Assembly: GCA_017303805.1 (NCBI GenBank)
Contig: JAFLBQ010000002.1
Location: forward strand, 186,001 to 250,000
DNA from: Cytophagales bacterium
GTDB lineage: Bacteria; Bacteroidota; Bacteroidia; Cytophagales; Cyclobacteriaceae
Direction: 5' to 3'
Length of the DNA stretch: 64,000 nt
In this document: in pieces, positions 8,043 to 16,941 of the stretch
Numbering within the stretch: position 1 is the stretch's first letter
Layout of the letters: each line of letters starts with the position of its first letter
Made by a program: the position numbers and the translations under genes
Notes under the pieces: generated by a model
What the model saw: only the letters and a program-made list of their open reading frames with translations
What the model was told of the DNA's origin: nothing
The model's database searches: none

Positions 8043-11000
8043 TTAGCGGATGGTAACTTGTTTAACCCCTTCTTGCCCATAGATTATTGGAAAATACATC
8101 CACTCGGCCCTTGCCGGGTTTAGGGTATAGCGGCCCGAAAAACGCGGCACCAACATAATGCGGTATTGATACTTGCCGGCTTTTAGTTCTTTACAGAAAA
8201 TAGTTGTTTGATGGAACTCATACTCACGGTGCACTTCTCCGTTGCGCCAATTTTGATTTTTACTCTCGTAGCTGCACCCAGCCGGGATCGGAACATTTAA
8301 CATCACGTACTCAGCATCTTTCTTTACCTCCACATCTACATACAACGTTACAGGCTTGCCTGCTTTCAGGTGTGTCGTATTCTCTGAAAAGGAAGTAGTA
8401 ACTACAAAGTCTTTTTCAGTACGTGCCGGAGCCGAATTCCAAAACTCGCGGTAAGCCGTAAAGTAAACTGGCGATACTCCTGTTTTACGAACCGTAATGG
8501 GTTGAGTTGAATTCACTACGGTATCGAACGGTAATTTTTTAGGCGCAAACTGAAAAGCATCCGTAAACGTAACCTCAGCGGCTGTGCTTTGGCCGGCCTG
8601 GTTCATCAAATCAGGAAGTAACGTTTCAATAATCAACGCGGATTGATACGTGTTGCGCCACGATTGCCCACGTTGCTCCAAAAAGAAATTCCGAATGCGT
8701 GTGAATTCTTCGGTTGGAGTCTTTTCATTTTTCAAAATACGATAGGCTATAACGGTTGCCATGGCATCGTTGTCAAACAAATGGGTGTTATCATCACCCC
8801 AATAGTAATTCCCTTTTAGTGTTTCCTTGCGGCTTTTTAGTAACTTCTCTTTAATGTCAGGAAACCCCTTGTGCTGCATCAATTCTGCCAGGCGCAACCA
8901 ACTGTACACCGATAAGTCTGTTTTAATGAGCGAATCGTACAGACCCTGCGGATCGACTTTTATAGTATGAGTGATCAAAAACTGATATGACAAGATTTGT
9001 TCGCGTAAGGGAAGCCCCGACAAAGCGGTTTGTAAAAAGCGAAGCACTCCTTCTTTGTCGTATCGGGTTTGATAGTTTTCTTTCTCGGCCAACTCCAACG
9101 CTTGCACTACGTGCAGGGTAATCCATGTTAACCCTTCACTCTTATTCCACCAGCCCCAGCCACCTGCTTCGTGTTGGTTTTCGGTTAGCTTTTTAATAAT
9201 ATGTTTAACCCAATCGTCATGCTTAAATTTTACTTTTCGAAAAGCAGTTATTTTCTTTTCGGCAAGCAACACACGAAGTTTAGATGCCAGTTGCTCGTTG
9301 CAATCGTATCGGTATCCTTTTACGGTTTCAATTTCCTCTAACAAAACATCCAGGGCATCGGTTTGGGCGCGCAGGTGCAATATTCCTGCCTCAGGTTGAA
9401 TTGTAAATGTGGTATCGGAACGGAGCGCTGCAAAAAACCCCTTGGCATCCTTAAGCCCTTTCTTGTGAACCGGTAATTTTCGGAGTTCACCATCTTCATA
9501 CTTATTCCGTTCAACAACATATTTTATATTGAGAGAATCAAACCCTGTAGCTACTAAAGCCAGGGTATCAATATGCGAGTTAGCAATGGTTAATGCAGCG
9601 GGGCTACTCGTAGCCGCGATTTGTAGGGTTCTGTTGATAGAAAGTGTATCGGGTGTGTAGTTTGTTATTTTTCCAATTGCCTGCGCACTATCGCCCACTA
9701 TTAAAAAATGTGGCGCTACAATTTGTGCCAGCAAAGGTTTGTACGATTGAGCTGTTGATATTGCGCTTCCACTTTGTTTTTTGCCGGTAGTAGCTAAAGC
9801 TTCAATTTTCCAGCCGGTTATATCATCGGGAAAGGTGGCTGTAAAAGTTGCCTTGCCTTTTTCATCTGTTAATAACTTCGGTTTCCAGAAAGCATAATCT
9901 CTAAAATTCTTACGAATGCTGTTTCCGGGTACACTTTCATCCGGAATTCCGGGAACAAAAGGTTCGGGCAGCGGTGCACCTAAAAGCTGTTGTATGGTAA
10001 TACCTTTTTTTGTGGAGAGCACAATCACCCCGCCCGCTGCTCTCGATCCATAGAGTTCTCTTCCTTCGTCACCGGTAAGCACCTCAATGGCTGTAAAAGA
10101 AGTGGGATCCAAATCTTTGTACGTAGCGGCATCAATTATTTTTCCATCAATAACAATTATAGGATTGCCGCCACTGTTAATAGTAGAGACACCCCGGATA
10201 AAGATTTGTTGATTTGAACCCGGGGCCGTGCCTACCTGTATTCCTGCCATTCTACCCATTAATTGCGACTGAACCGTTGCAACTGAATAGCTTAGCGCAC
10301 GCTTCTCCCTCGAAACTCCAAATCCTACTACAACCACTTCGCTAAGTTGGGTAACATCTGCCTCAAGATTAACATCAACCTGATTGCGACTTCCGGCATA
10401 CACTTCTTTTGTATGCAGGCCGATAAATGAAAACACAAGACTGCTATTAGGCGGTGCGTTAAGAGAGTATTCGCCATTGGCATCCGTAACGGTACCGTAA
10501 CTAGTACCCTTAACAATAACATTTACACCCGGTAGCGGGCTGCCATCATCTGTGGCAACTACCCGCCCCCGCACCATATTACCCGAATATGGGTAACTAT
10601 CGGTGCGTTGGGTGTAATAGGAAGTTCGCACTTCATTCATTTCTATCCTGCGCAATTGCTCCACGTAAGTATTCTTATCGTCCCACGACTTCAATGTGTG
10701 ATAAAGTTTTTCAGAGAATGAATCCCGGCTTTGAAGGGAGTCCGCTTGAAGAGTGATAAAAGTTTGGCCAAAAGGCGACAAGAAAAATTTTCCGGATCGC
10801 AGGTAGTGCAGGTCATTCATCAGCAAAATCAATTCATAGTGCGCGGCTGCCAGCTTGGGGATAGTGTTATTGTAAGCCGGATAAATGGAGTACTGATCGG
10901 GATTATCGAGATTGATAATAAATACAGCCAGGTACGCTTGCTGGGTTGCCGATGGTTGTATAAAGAACCTAAGCCTACTTGTTTCATTGCCTGTGATGTG

Positions 11001-13850
11001 GTGCGTGGTGTAGGCTACAAAATTTGGTCGCCTGATAGACTCTGGTACTACCCAGCGTTTCTGAATTTCTTTTGCCGTTATCACCCGGTCGTTAAAAGCG
11101 GGCGAAAAATCGAACCCGTAGTTCCGGTTGGTTACCGGCTTGCTAAGCGAGCGCTGCCGAATAAGGCCCGGTAAAAATTGATAGGAGAAGAATGGCTCGT
11201 AATTGAATGTAGTTTCTGAAGAATCAACCGTAACAAACTTTGTTAGTTGAGGATGGAGCGGCCCCACAACTTCGGCATAAGGGTAACCCCGTGCGCCCGA
11301 TGTGTTGAAAAGAAAATAATTATCGTATTGCCAGAGGTACGCACGCGCTTGATCGGTTGACCGATGAACAGTAATAAAGTACTTACTGATTTTCTGTTGC
11401 TCAAGGAGTACTTCCTTAGTATCATATTCCAATTTCACTACATCTGCGGGCAGATTCTTCAAATCGATAGCAAGTATCTGTTTGTTGTTCTTCTTGATAT
11501 CTATCGTAAAGGAGATTGCGTAGTTCTTAATTCGCATTCTTATTTGGTGAACTCCCGCCCCAACCCGAAACGAGTAAGGCTGAATGGTATTAACTGAAGA
11601 GTGAAAGACGGGCGTGTTATTGATATAAATTATGTTGGGCATAATAACCTGGCCATCTTCTACTGCATAAGGAGCTAGTTGCGTAATGGAATCTGCTGTT
11701 GGTTTTTCGTAGAGATAGCGGCCACCTGTGGGATACAAAAACTGATAAAACGAAATACTATCCAAGCCTAAAGTTTTATTCCATAACACCCAATCTAATT
11801 TTCTAACAGGTAAATCTTCAAACTCACCCGCGCTGAAAGAATTAAAAAAAGTCCGGCTCTTCTGCTTACGCGGATAGGAAGGCAACTGATTAAATGTTGC
11901 CTGCTTAAACTTTTTGGTGATTGCAAAAGCGGTGACATCGGCTTGGTTAACCGGCTTACCTTTAGCATCGGTAACATGAATTGTAAAATCGGTTGTCTGG
12001 CCTGGATATACCAACGGCTCGTGCAAAATAGAAACGTTCAGTTGTCGATCATTAAACGTTACGGCATAATTTTCTTGTTGGGTGGCTCCTGCCCACATAT
12101 ACTGTACGGACACCGTAAAAGACTCGCGCATGGCGGCTCTATCCTTAAAAATCAAAGTCGATTGACTCGCACTGCCGCGAACGAGCTGCCGGTTGTGTTG
12201 AAAGATCTGGTAATGGAATAAAATTTTACGTGGATTCTTGACGGATATCGTTACAGAGTCGGCCGTTCTGCTGGATAGCACTTCAAGGTTATCATAAGCA
12301 CTCATTTCAAGGGTTTCCCAATCAGGTGTGCCGCCCACCTCGTATTCTTTAACAAACGGATTTATTTTTTCACGATGCGGCAGACTTACTTCTTTAGTAA
12401 AGATTTCATCGCCCTCTTTATTAAAAGCTGTAAGCGCTACATTGCCTGCCAAAGTCTTTGGTAAAATCCACACGCTATCATTCTTTACCTCAAACCGAAC
12501 CGGCTTCTGTCTGTATTCGTATTGCAGATTTAGTTCTTTCGTGTGCCGTTCGTTATCTGCATTTATAAAAGCAATTACGGCTTTGTAGTTTAAAGAAGCA
12601 TTTGGAAAAATGTTTTCCGGCACCATAATTTTCGTTTCGCCTATTGCATCAAGCTTTTGAGTATAGAACCATAATGTATCCGCAATAAAAAGCCTGTTCT
12701 CATACACCTGGTTAACGGTAGCGGGTTGAATCAAAATCTCTGTTCGCACGTCATACAAAGGCATATCGTTAGAATCGGTGCCCTTCAGATAGAGCGTGGC
12801 TCCTTTTTCTTTGTCGTTAGTATCCGCGCGTGCAAAAAACTGGTTTGCTTTTAGTTCATACTGCTCATACCGAAACGATTTAGATAGCGCGGTTTTGTCA
12901 CGATGCTCCAATTGGATGCCCGGATTTGTATCCAATGAAAGTTTGAGGCTGTCGGTAAGCACAAATTCATATACGTAAGCCCCCGCCCGGTAGGGCGAAA
13001 CGGTTTTGAGCTTAAGGTTGGCCGCATTGCGCCCGTAGTTATAAAGCCATACCTCCAGTTCTTTTTTAACGGGCCGTCCTTTTTTAGTAGTGATGAATGC
13101 TTTCAGCTTGAGGGTGTCGCCTGGCTTAAACATGGGTTTATTAAAAACCATATAGCCGATCCAGTTTTTTTCATAACCCGGTTCAACCAGGCGCTTTGCT
13201 TTGTAAAAAATTCCGGGCGGAGAAATGTGGTTTCCCAGCGCAAGGTTTTTAACGGTGCGAATCGGATAGATTACCATCGAAGCAAGATGGTTTACTGGAA
13301 ATGTGCCCAACACCTTTTTGCCCATGCGCACAAAAAACGTGTTGTTCCGTCTTCTTTCAATTGCAAAAAATGAAGTGTGATGATCAAGCGTAACCGAAAC
13401 AATACCGTGGTGGTTCGATTTCTGAATGGTGTAGGCATTATCTTCTTTGCTGAAAGCTATCTTTTTGCCTTTGATTTTAACATCTGCATCGGTAACCGGT
13501 ATGCCAGAACGGTTGCTGACGGTAAAGAGTAAATCGCGCTGGTTATTTAGAATGTGTACGGAGGTGTTGTTGACAGAAACCAGTTCGTAATGCAGCTTAT
13601 CGCTCACAGTTTTCACCAACAGGTAATGGCCAACCGGTAGCTCATCCTGAAATTTGGCCGAATCGGTAGGATAAAGTGAATGCAGTGTATGGCAATATTC
13701 TATCGTTGGTTTTTGGTGTTCGTAAAGTCTCCGGGCTTCGGAAGGAGCGAGTTTGTAAACAAATGTAAAGTAGCTGCTGCGCCTGCTGGTGATAAGGTCT
13801 TGCCCACACACCGATGCAGAAATAAAAAGAAGCAGTAAAAATAATCTCAT
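8043..13850 (-). CDS. Alpha-2-macroglobulin family protein with internal CarboxypepD_reg-like and TonB-plug module
   Basis: A 1935-residue secreted protein. Order: signal peptide (about 1-16); macroglobulin beta domains including MG2 (KPGDTLKLKAF near residue 243); a carboxypeptidase-regulatory-like beta sandwich beginning near residue 1092 (GRVVATDDGSPLPGVNV); a SusC/RagA-type plug (LSEVVVVGFG, FIRGVSTINSGGNPIIVIDG) to about residue 1280; the A2M core (FPDDITGWK, W1347); a thioester-type CNEQ with Cys1517; and an alpha/alpha-toroid (TED) region. No TonB-dependent beta-barrel follows the plug, so this is not a transporter. Bacterial A2Ms are periplasmic protease traps with a thioester; the plug insertion is probably a ligand or partner-binding module. 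It follows the desulfhydrase gene by 17 bp on the same strand. Confidence 0.9.
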   Translation of the reverse strand: MRLFLLLLFISASVCGQDLITSRRSSYFTFVYKLAPSEARRLYEHQKPTIEYCHTLHSLYPTDSAKFQDELPVGHYLLVKTVSDKLHYELVSVNNTSVHILNNQRDLLFTVSNRSGIPVTDADVKIKGKKIAFSKEDNAYTIQKSNHHGIVSVTLDHHTSFFAIERRRNNTFFVRMGKKVLGTFPVNHLASMVIYPIRTVKNLALGNHISPPGIFYKAKRLVEPGYEKNWIGYMVFNKPMFKPGDTLKLKAFITTKKGRPVKKELEVWLYNYGRNAANLKLKTVSPYRAGAYVYEFVLTDSLKLSLDTNPGIQLEHRDKTALSKSFRYEQYELKANQFFARADTNDKEKGATLYLKGTDSNDMPLYDVRTEILIQPATVNQVYENRLFIADTLWFYTQKLDAIGETKIMVPENIFPNASLNYKAVIAFINADNERHTKELNLQYEYRQKPVRFEVKNDSVWILPKTLAGNVALTAFNKEGDEIFTKEVSLPHREKINPFVKEYEVGGTPDWETLEMSAYDNLEVLSSRTADSVTISVKNPRKILFHYQIFQHNRQLVRGSASQSTLIFKDRAAMRESFTVSVQYMWAGATQQENYAVTFNDRQLNVSILHEPLVYPGQTTDFTIHVTDAKGKPVNQADVTAFAITKKFKQATFNQLPSYPRKQKSRTFFNSFSAGEFEDLPVRKLDWVLWNKTLGLDSISFYQFLYPTGGRYLYEKPTADSITQLAPYAVEDGQVIMPNIIYINNTPVFHSSVNTIQPYSFRVGAGVHQIRMRIKNYAISFTIDIKKNNKQILAIDLKNLPADVVKLEYDTKEVLLEQQKISKYFITVHRSTDQARAYLWQYDNYFLFNTSGARGYPYAEVVGPLHPQLTKFVTVDSSETTFNYEPFFSYQFLPGLIRQRSLSKPVTNRNYGFDFSPAFNDRVITAKEIQKRWVVPESIRRPNFVAYTTHHITGNETSRLRFFIQPSATQQAYLAVFIINLDNPDQYSIYPAYNNTIPKLAAAHYELILLMNDLHYLRSGKFFLSPFGQTFITLQADSLQSRDSFSEKLYHTLKSWDDKNTYVEQLRRIEMNEVRTSYYTQRTDSYPYSGNMVRGRVVATDDGSPLPGVNVIVKGTSYGTVTDANGEYSLNAPPNSSLVFSFIGLHTKEVYAGSRNQVDVNLEADVTQLSEVVVVGFGVSREKRALSYSVATVQSQLMGRMAGIQVGTAPGSNQQIFIRGVSTINSGGNPIIVIDGKIIDAATYKDLDPTSFTAIEVLTGDEGRELYGSRAAGGVIVLSTKKGITIQQLLGAPLPEPFVPGIPDESVPGNSIRKNFRDYAFWKPKLLTDEKGKATFTATFPDDITGWKIEALATTGKKQSGSAISTAQSYKPLLAQIVAPHFLIVGDSAQAIGKITNYTPDTLSINRTLQIAATSSPAALTIANSHIDTLALVATGFDSLNIKYVVERNKYEDGELRKLPVHKKGLKDAKGFFAALRSDTTFTIQPEAGILHLRAQTDALDVLLEEIETVKGYRYDCNEQLASKLRVLLAEKKITAFRKVKFKHDDWVKHIIKKLTENQHEAGGWGWWNKSEGLTWITLHVVQALELAEKENYQTRYDKEGVLRFLQTALSGLPLREQILSYQFLITHTIKVDPQGLYDSLIKTDLSVYSWLRLAELMQHKGFPDIKEKLLKSRKETLKGNYYWGDDNTHLFDNDAMATVIAYRILKNEKTPTEEFTRIRNFFLEQRGQSWRNTYQSALIIETLLPDLMNQAGQSTAAEVTFTDAFQFAPKKLPFDTVVNSTQPITVRKTGVSPVYFTAYREFWNSAPARTEKDFVVTTSFSENTTHLKAGKPVTLYVDVEVKKDAEYVMLNVPIPAGCSYESKNQNWRNGEVHREYEFHQTTIFCKELKAGKYQYRIMLVPRFSGRYTLNPARAEWMYFPIIYGQEGVKQVTIR

Positions 13851-13867
13851 AGCAAACGGGTTTCGGT

Positions 13868-14773
13868 TTACCGAAAGCCATGCCCTTGTAATCCACCGGT
13901 GTGTACTGCCAGCACCGTACTGCCGGGTTTAAATTTTCCTTTCTCAACCATATCAAACACCCCCCACAAAAGTTTGGCGGTATAAACCGGGTCGAGCGGC
14001 AGTTGATGTTGTTCCTTCATCGTATTGATAAAGGCCAACAACTGCGGATTTGTTTTTGCATAACCTCCGTGGTGATAGGATGTTTCGATGTACCAATTTC
14101 CATAAACCCGATCCGAAAAATTTTTGAGAAGATTGTTGACTTCATCAACCAGAAATTCGCCATTCTTTAAAACAGAAATGCCCACTACCTGAGTTTGTTC
14201 ATTCATTCCGGCAATTAGTCCGGCTATTGTACCACCGGTGCCTACCGGCAAACACACATAGTCAAAAACAATTTCCTGTTGAAGTTGCTGTGCAAACTCC
14301 GCCACGCCTTTTATAGCTAATGCGTTCGTTCCTCCTTCCGGGATTAAGTAAAATTCGCCAAAGCGATCGTGTAAAGATTGGATGAATTCAATTGAGTTTT
14401 TATTTCGATACGCTTCGCGCGAAACGTAATGCAATTGCATGCCCCTGCTTTTCGCGAAAGCAAGCGTACCATTAAGCGGTAAAGTTTCTTCGCCCCGGAT
14501 TATTCCAATTGAGGTTAGGCCAAGTTCATGCGCAGCGGCAGCGGTTGCATAAATGTGATTAGAATATGCGCCACCAAACGTTAGCAGCGTGTGGTGCCCC
14601 TGTTGTTGGGCGGCTTCAAGATTATACTTCAGCTTCCACCACTTATTGCCCGAAATATGCGGGTGGTTTTGATCTTCGCGCTTGATGAACAGTTGGATGC
14701 CGGCCTTTTGCAAAATCAGAAGCTGCAAATCAATTACCGGTGCGTGCTGGTAAGGTAATACTCGCTCAGACAT
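13868..14773 (-). CDS. PLP-dependent ACC deaminase / D-cysteine desulfhydrase family protein
   Basis: A 301-residue fold-type II PLP enzyme. The family's PLP-binding lysine is seen as K44 in HISGNKWWKLK, and the glycine-rich phosphate loop appears as PVGTGGTIAGL. Relatives degrade D-cysteine to pyruvate, sulfide and ammonia or deaminate 1-aminocyclopropane-1-carboxylate; D-cysteine desulfhydrase-like activity is the safer guess here, because true ACC deaminase determinants cannot be confirmed by eye. The start overlaps the upstream winged-helix/PRTase gene by 8 nt, indicating translational coupling. The protein is slightly shorter than typical homologues of about 330 residues. Confidence 0.85.
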   Translation of the reverse strand: MSERVLPYQHAPVIDLQLLILQKAGIQLFIKREDQNHPHISGNKWWKLKYNLEAAQQQGHHTLLTFGGAYSNHIYATAAAAHELGLTSIGIIRGEETLPLNGTLAFAKSRGMQLHYVSREAYRNKNSIEFIQSLHDRFGEFYLIPEGGTNALAIKGVAEFAQQLQQEIVFDYVCLPVGTGGTIAGLIAGMNEQTQVVGISVLKNGEFLVDEVNNLLKNFSDRVYGNWYIETSYHHGGYAKTNPQLLAFINTMKEQHQLPLDPVYTAKLLWGVFDMVEKGKFKPGSTVLAVHTGGLQGHGFR

Positions 14774-15737
14774 CCGTAATCACATCAAATCCTTTAAAGC
14801 TACCAGTAATGGCCAATGCAGAAACTTTTTCAGCAATACCCTTCTTTTTAATCTTACCTGCAATTTCATTAACTGTTGCACCCGATCCCACCGCATCATC
14901 AATCAACAAAACATGATTAAAACTTCGCGTTTCAGGTACCGAAAAAGTTTGTTGCGCATTCGTAATGCGCTCTTCCAGTTTGCTTAATGACTTTTGAGGT
15001 ACTGGAATTATACCACTGGTTTTATTAAGCTTAATGGAAGGAAGTTTAAGCGCATAGTGTGTTTGCAGATATTTCATTAATTGTACCTCGCGCCTGATGG
15101 TTGGCGGTACAAATCCAACACCATCAGCTTTTAGCAACTCACATAGCTGAACAACGTTTGCTTTTGTTTCATTCACCAGCAGTTTCATCAGCAATTTACT
15201 CTGCCCTTGCTTGGCATAGTGAAGTAAGGTGCCAAGTCGGGTTTTACCAAACCGTTCTATGGCATAGAAATCCAGATAGTACAAGTTGTTCAAATGAATG
15301 GTATCGTAACCTTTCGTGGTTTTCAATTTTTCCATTCCATCTATAAACCCATCCGCATTGAAATAGCTTTTGTATTTCTGTTGTGTAGTAATGTATTCGC
15401 TTACTGTTTTTTCAAATGGAAGTTTTCGTTGCGAACACCAGATCTGAAATCCCTCTGCGCCCTCTCTGATTTCACCGGTTTCAGAAATAAGAATGAAGTT
15501 CTCGCGAAGAAATTTCTCCTTTTCGGATGGCAGTTCAGTTTTACTAACTACTCGCTCCGTTTTAAGTTGATAGACCGTTTTTGGGGGTCTGCCCACTCGC
15601 TGTACTAATCCAGAGTCTGTTAGCTCGCGTAAAGCAGCATGAACCATTTGTCTGGAAAGTTCAAGGCTATTAGCGAGTTCGTGTGCTGATAACGACCCGT
15701 GTGATTTCAGTAGATCAAGAATTCTTTCTTTTGTCAT
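14766..15737 (-). CDS. Winged-helix DNA-binding domain fused to a phosphoribosyltransferase-like domain
   Basis: A 323-residue fusion. Residues about 1-60 form a winged helix-turn-helix (GSLSAHELANSLELSRQMV as recognition unit, then the wing GLVQRVGRPPKTVYQL). A middle region (about 75-200) is of unknown fold. The C-terminus carries a PRPP-binding signature, VLLIDDAVGSGATVNE, with D280-D281, as in type I phosphoribosyltransferases and ComF-like proteins. The architecture recalls, but is not homologous in detail to, PurR of Bacillus, where a PRTase domain senses PRPP. It overlaps the downstream PLP enzyme by 8 nt. Its own start codon touches a 36-bp palindrome, a strong hint of autoregulation. 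Whether the PRTase domain is catalytic is unknown. Confidence 0.82.
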   Translation of the reverse strand: MTKERILDLLKSHGSLSAHELANSLELSRQMVHAALRELTDSGLVQRVGRPPKTVYQLKTERVVSKTELPSEKEKFLRENFILISETGEIREGAEGFQIWCSQRKLPFEKTVSEYITTQQKYKSYFNADGFIDGMEKLKTTKGYDTIHLNNLYYLDFYAIERFGKTRLGTLLHYAKQGQSKLLMKLLVNETKANVVQLCELLKADGVGFVPPTIRREVQLMKYLQTHYALKLPSIKLNKTSGIIPVPQKSLSKLEERITNAQQTFSVPETRSFNHVLLIDDAVGSGATVNEIAGKIKKKGIAEKVSALAITGSFKGFDVITDV

Positions 15738-15771
15738 TTTACACTTTACAGTAAACTGTAAAGTGTAAAAT
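15736..15771. promoter_or_regulatory. 36-bp near-perfect palindrome at the start of the winged-helix/PRTase gene
   Basis: Two 17-base arms (ATTTTACACTTTACAGT and its exact reverse complement) flank a central AA. The palindrome overlaps the ATG of the regulator gene (complement of 15735-15737). Each arm holds two TTTACA units. Its size and symmetry fit an operator for a dimeric or tetrameric winged-helix protein, most simply the adjacent regulator itself. Confidence 0.8.
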
Positions 15772-15795
15772 TGAACTATTAAAATTATAATTCAA
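15771..15795. repeat. Imperfect inverted repeat in the divergent gap
   Basis: Arms TTGAACTAT and ATAATTCAA pair at 8 of 9 positions around a short AT-rich centre (15780-15786). The element directly adjoins the 36-bp palindrome. It could be part of the divergent promoters or a weaker operator; AT-richness makes chance symmetry possible. Confidence 0.4.
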
Positions 15796-15804
15796 AGTAG
15801 GTTT

Positions 15805-15821
15805 TACTAAATAATTTAGTA
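15805..15821. promoter_or_regulatory. 17-bp perfect palindrome upstream of the radical SAM gene
   Basis: TACTAAAT, a central A, then ATTTAGTA: an exact palindrome ending 10 bp before the radical SAM ATG. It overlaps the next hairpin by four bases. The half-site TTACTAAAT recurs in the inverted repeat before the PadR gene at 42672-42730. Confidence 0.5.
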
Positions 15822-15847
15822 TTCTTGCTCAATGGAGCAAGAATACT
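15818..15847 (+). promoter_or_regulatory. Perfect 13-bp stem with the radical SAM start codon in its loop
   Basis: AGTATTCTTGCTC (15818-15830) pairs exactly with GAGCAAGAATACT (15835-15847). The four-base loop AATG holds the ATG at 15832-15834, and the right arm encodes residues 2-5 of the protein. In mRNA this would form a stable hairpin around the initiation site; in DNA it is a 30-bp palindrome that could be a second operator. Confidence 0.7.
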
Positions 15848-16884
15848 TTAAGGGTAGAGGCGCACAGATAAAGACCGAAAACCGGTTTTTGAAAGCACAG
15901 TATGTAACCGATCATATTGAAGGGCTTGACGAGCCGCTGTTGGAAACTCCCACCACCCAAATCTTTATCGAAAACGCCCGGCAGATTGTTAATGAAGTAA
16001 AGAGCCCGGACCTGAGTATGATGTATTCCATGAACCCATACCAGGGTTGCGAGCATGGTTGCATTTATTGTTATGCCCGCAATACGCATGAGTATTACGG
16101 CTTTAGTGCCGGATTGGATTTCGAAAGCAAGATCATCGTAAAGAAAAATGCAGCGGCCCTACTCGAAAAACATTTGCTCTCTAAAAATTGGAATGCGGTG
16201 CCCATTATGCTCAGCGGCAACACCGATTGCTACCAACCACAAGAGCGTAAATTTGAAATTACCCGCAGCCTGTTGAAGGTGTTTGCAAAGTACCGCCATC
16301 CGGTAGGCATAATTACTAAAAACAGTTTGGTGTTGCGCGACCTGGACTTGCTGCAAGATCTTGCCAGCGATAACCTGGTACACGTTTATTTATCCATTAC
16401 CACACTTAACGAAGATCTGAGACGCATTCTTGAGCCGCGCACCGCAAGTGCTGTGAAACGATTAAAAACATTAGAAGAACTTTCAAAAGCCGGAGTACCC
16501 ACCGGTATAATGAATGCCCCTATCATTCCCGGATTAAACCATCATGAAATTCCACAAATCTTAAAAGCTGCGGCTGATCATGGTGCACTAAATTGCGGCA
16601 TGACCGTAGTGCGGTTAAATGGTTCTATCAGAAAAATTTTTGAAGACTGGCTGCGCAAAAACTTTCCGGATCGGTTTGATAAAGTATGGAACCAGATCTG
16701 TTCATTCCATGGCGGAAGCGTAAGCGATTCGCAGTTTGGAAGGCGCATGGCTGGCGAGGGCACTATTGCCGAAGCTATTCATCAATTGTTTAGGGTCTCT
16801 AAAAAGAAGTACTTTGCAAACCGTGCTGCACCGCCTTATAACCTTACTAAATTCCGCAAAGGCGGCACCTTGTCCTTATTTTAA
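15832..16884 (+). CDS. PA0069-family radical SAM protein (SPL-like)
   Basis: A 350-residue radical S-adenosylmethionine protein. The [4Fe-4S] ligands are C73, C77 and C80 in CEHGCIYCYARNTHEY, the CX3CX2C arrangement. Sequence style (MNPYQGCEHGC, LSGNTDCYQPQE, ITKN, GLN near the C-terminal half) matches the PA0069/Rv2578c group, distantly related to spore photoproduct lyase. The reaction is not established. Transcribed divergently from the winged-helix/PRTase gene; the ATG sits in the loop of a perfect hairpin, so expression is probably controlled at this site. The next gene is 57 bp downstream. Confidence 0.9.
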   Translation: MEQEYFKGRGAQIKTENRFLKAQYVTDHIEGLDEPLLETPTTQIFIENARQIVNEVKSPDLSMMYSMNPYQGCEHGCIYCYARNTHEYYGFSAGLDFESKIIVKKNAAALLEKHLLSKNWNAVPIMLSGNTDCYQPQERKFEITRSLLKVFAKYRHPVGIITKNSLVLRDLDLLQDLASDNLVHVYLSITTLNEDLRRILEPRTASAVKRLKTLEELSKAGVPTGIMNAPIIPGLNHHEIPQILKAAADHGALNCGMTVVRLNGSIRKIFEDWLRKNFPDRFDKVWNQICSFHGGSVSDSQFGRRMAGEGTIAEAIHQLFRVSKKKYFANRAAPPYNLTKFRKGGTLSLF

Positions 16885-16941
16885 TCCACTCGTAATAGCT
16901 GCTTCAGAATCTATTCAGAATTTATTGCGTACTTTACACGC

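Noticed and set aside
10010-10575. A TonB-dependent transporter (SusC) gene
   Set aside because: Only the CarboxypepD_reg and plug modules are present, in frame within the A2M gene; no beta-barrel or TonB box follows.
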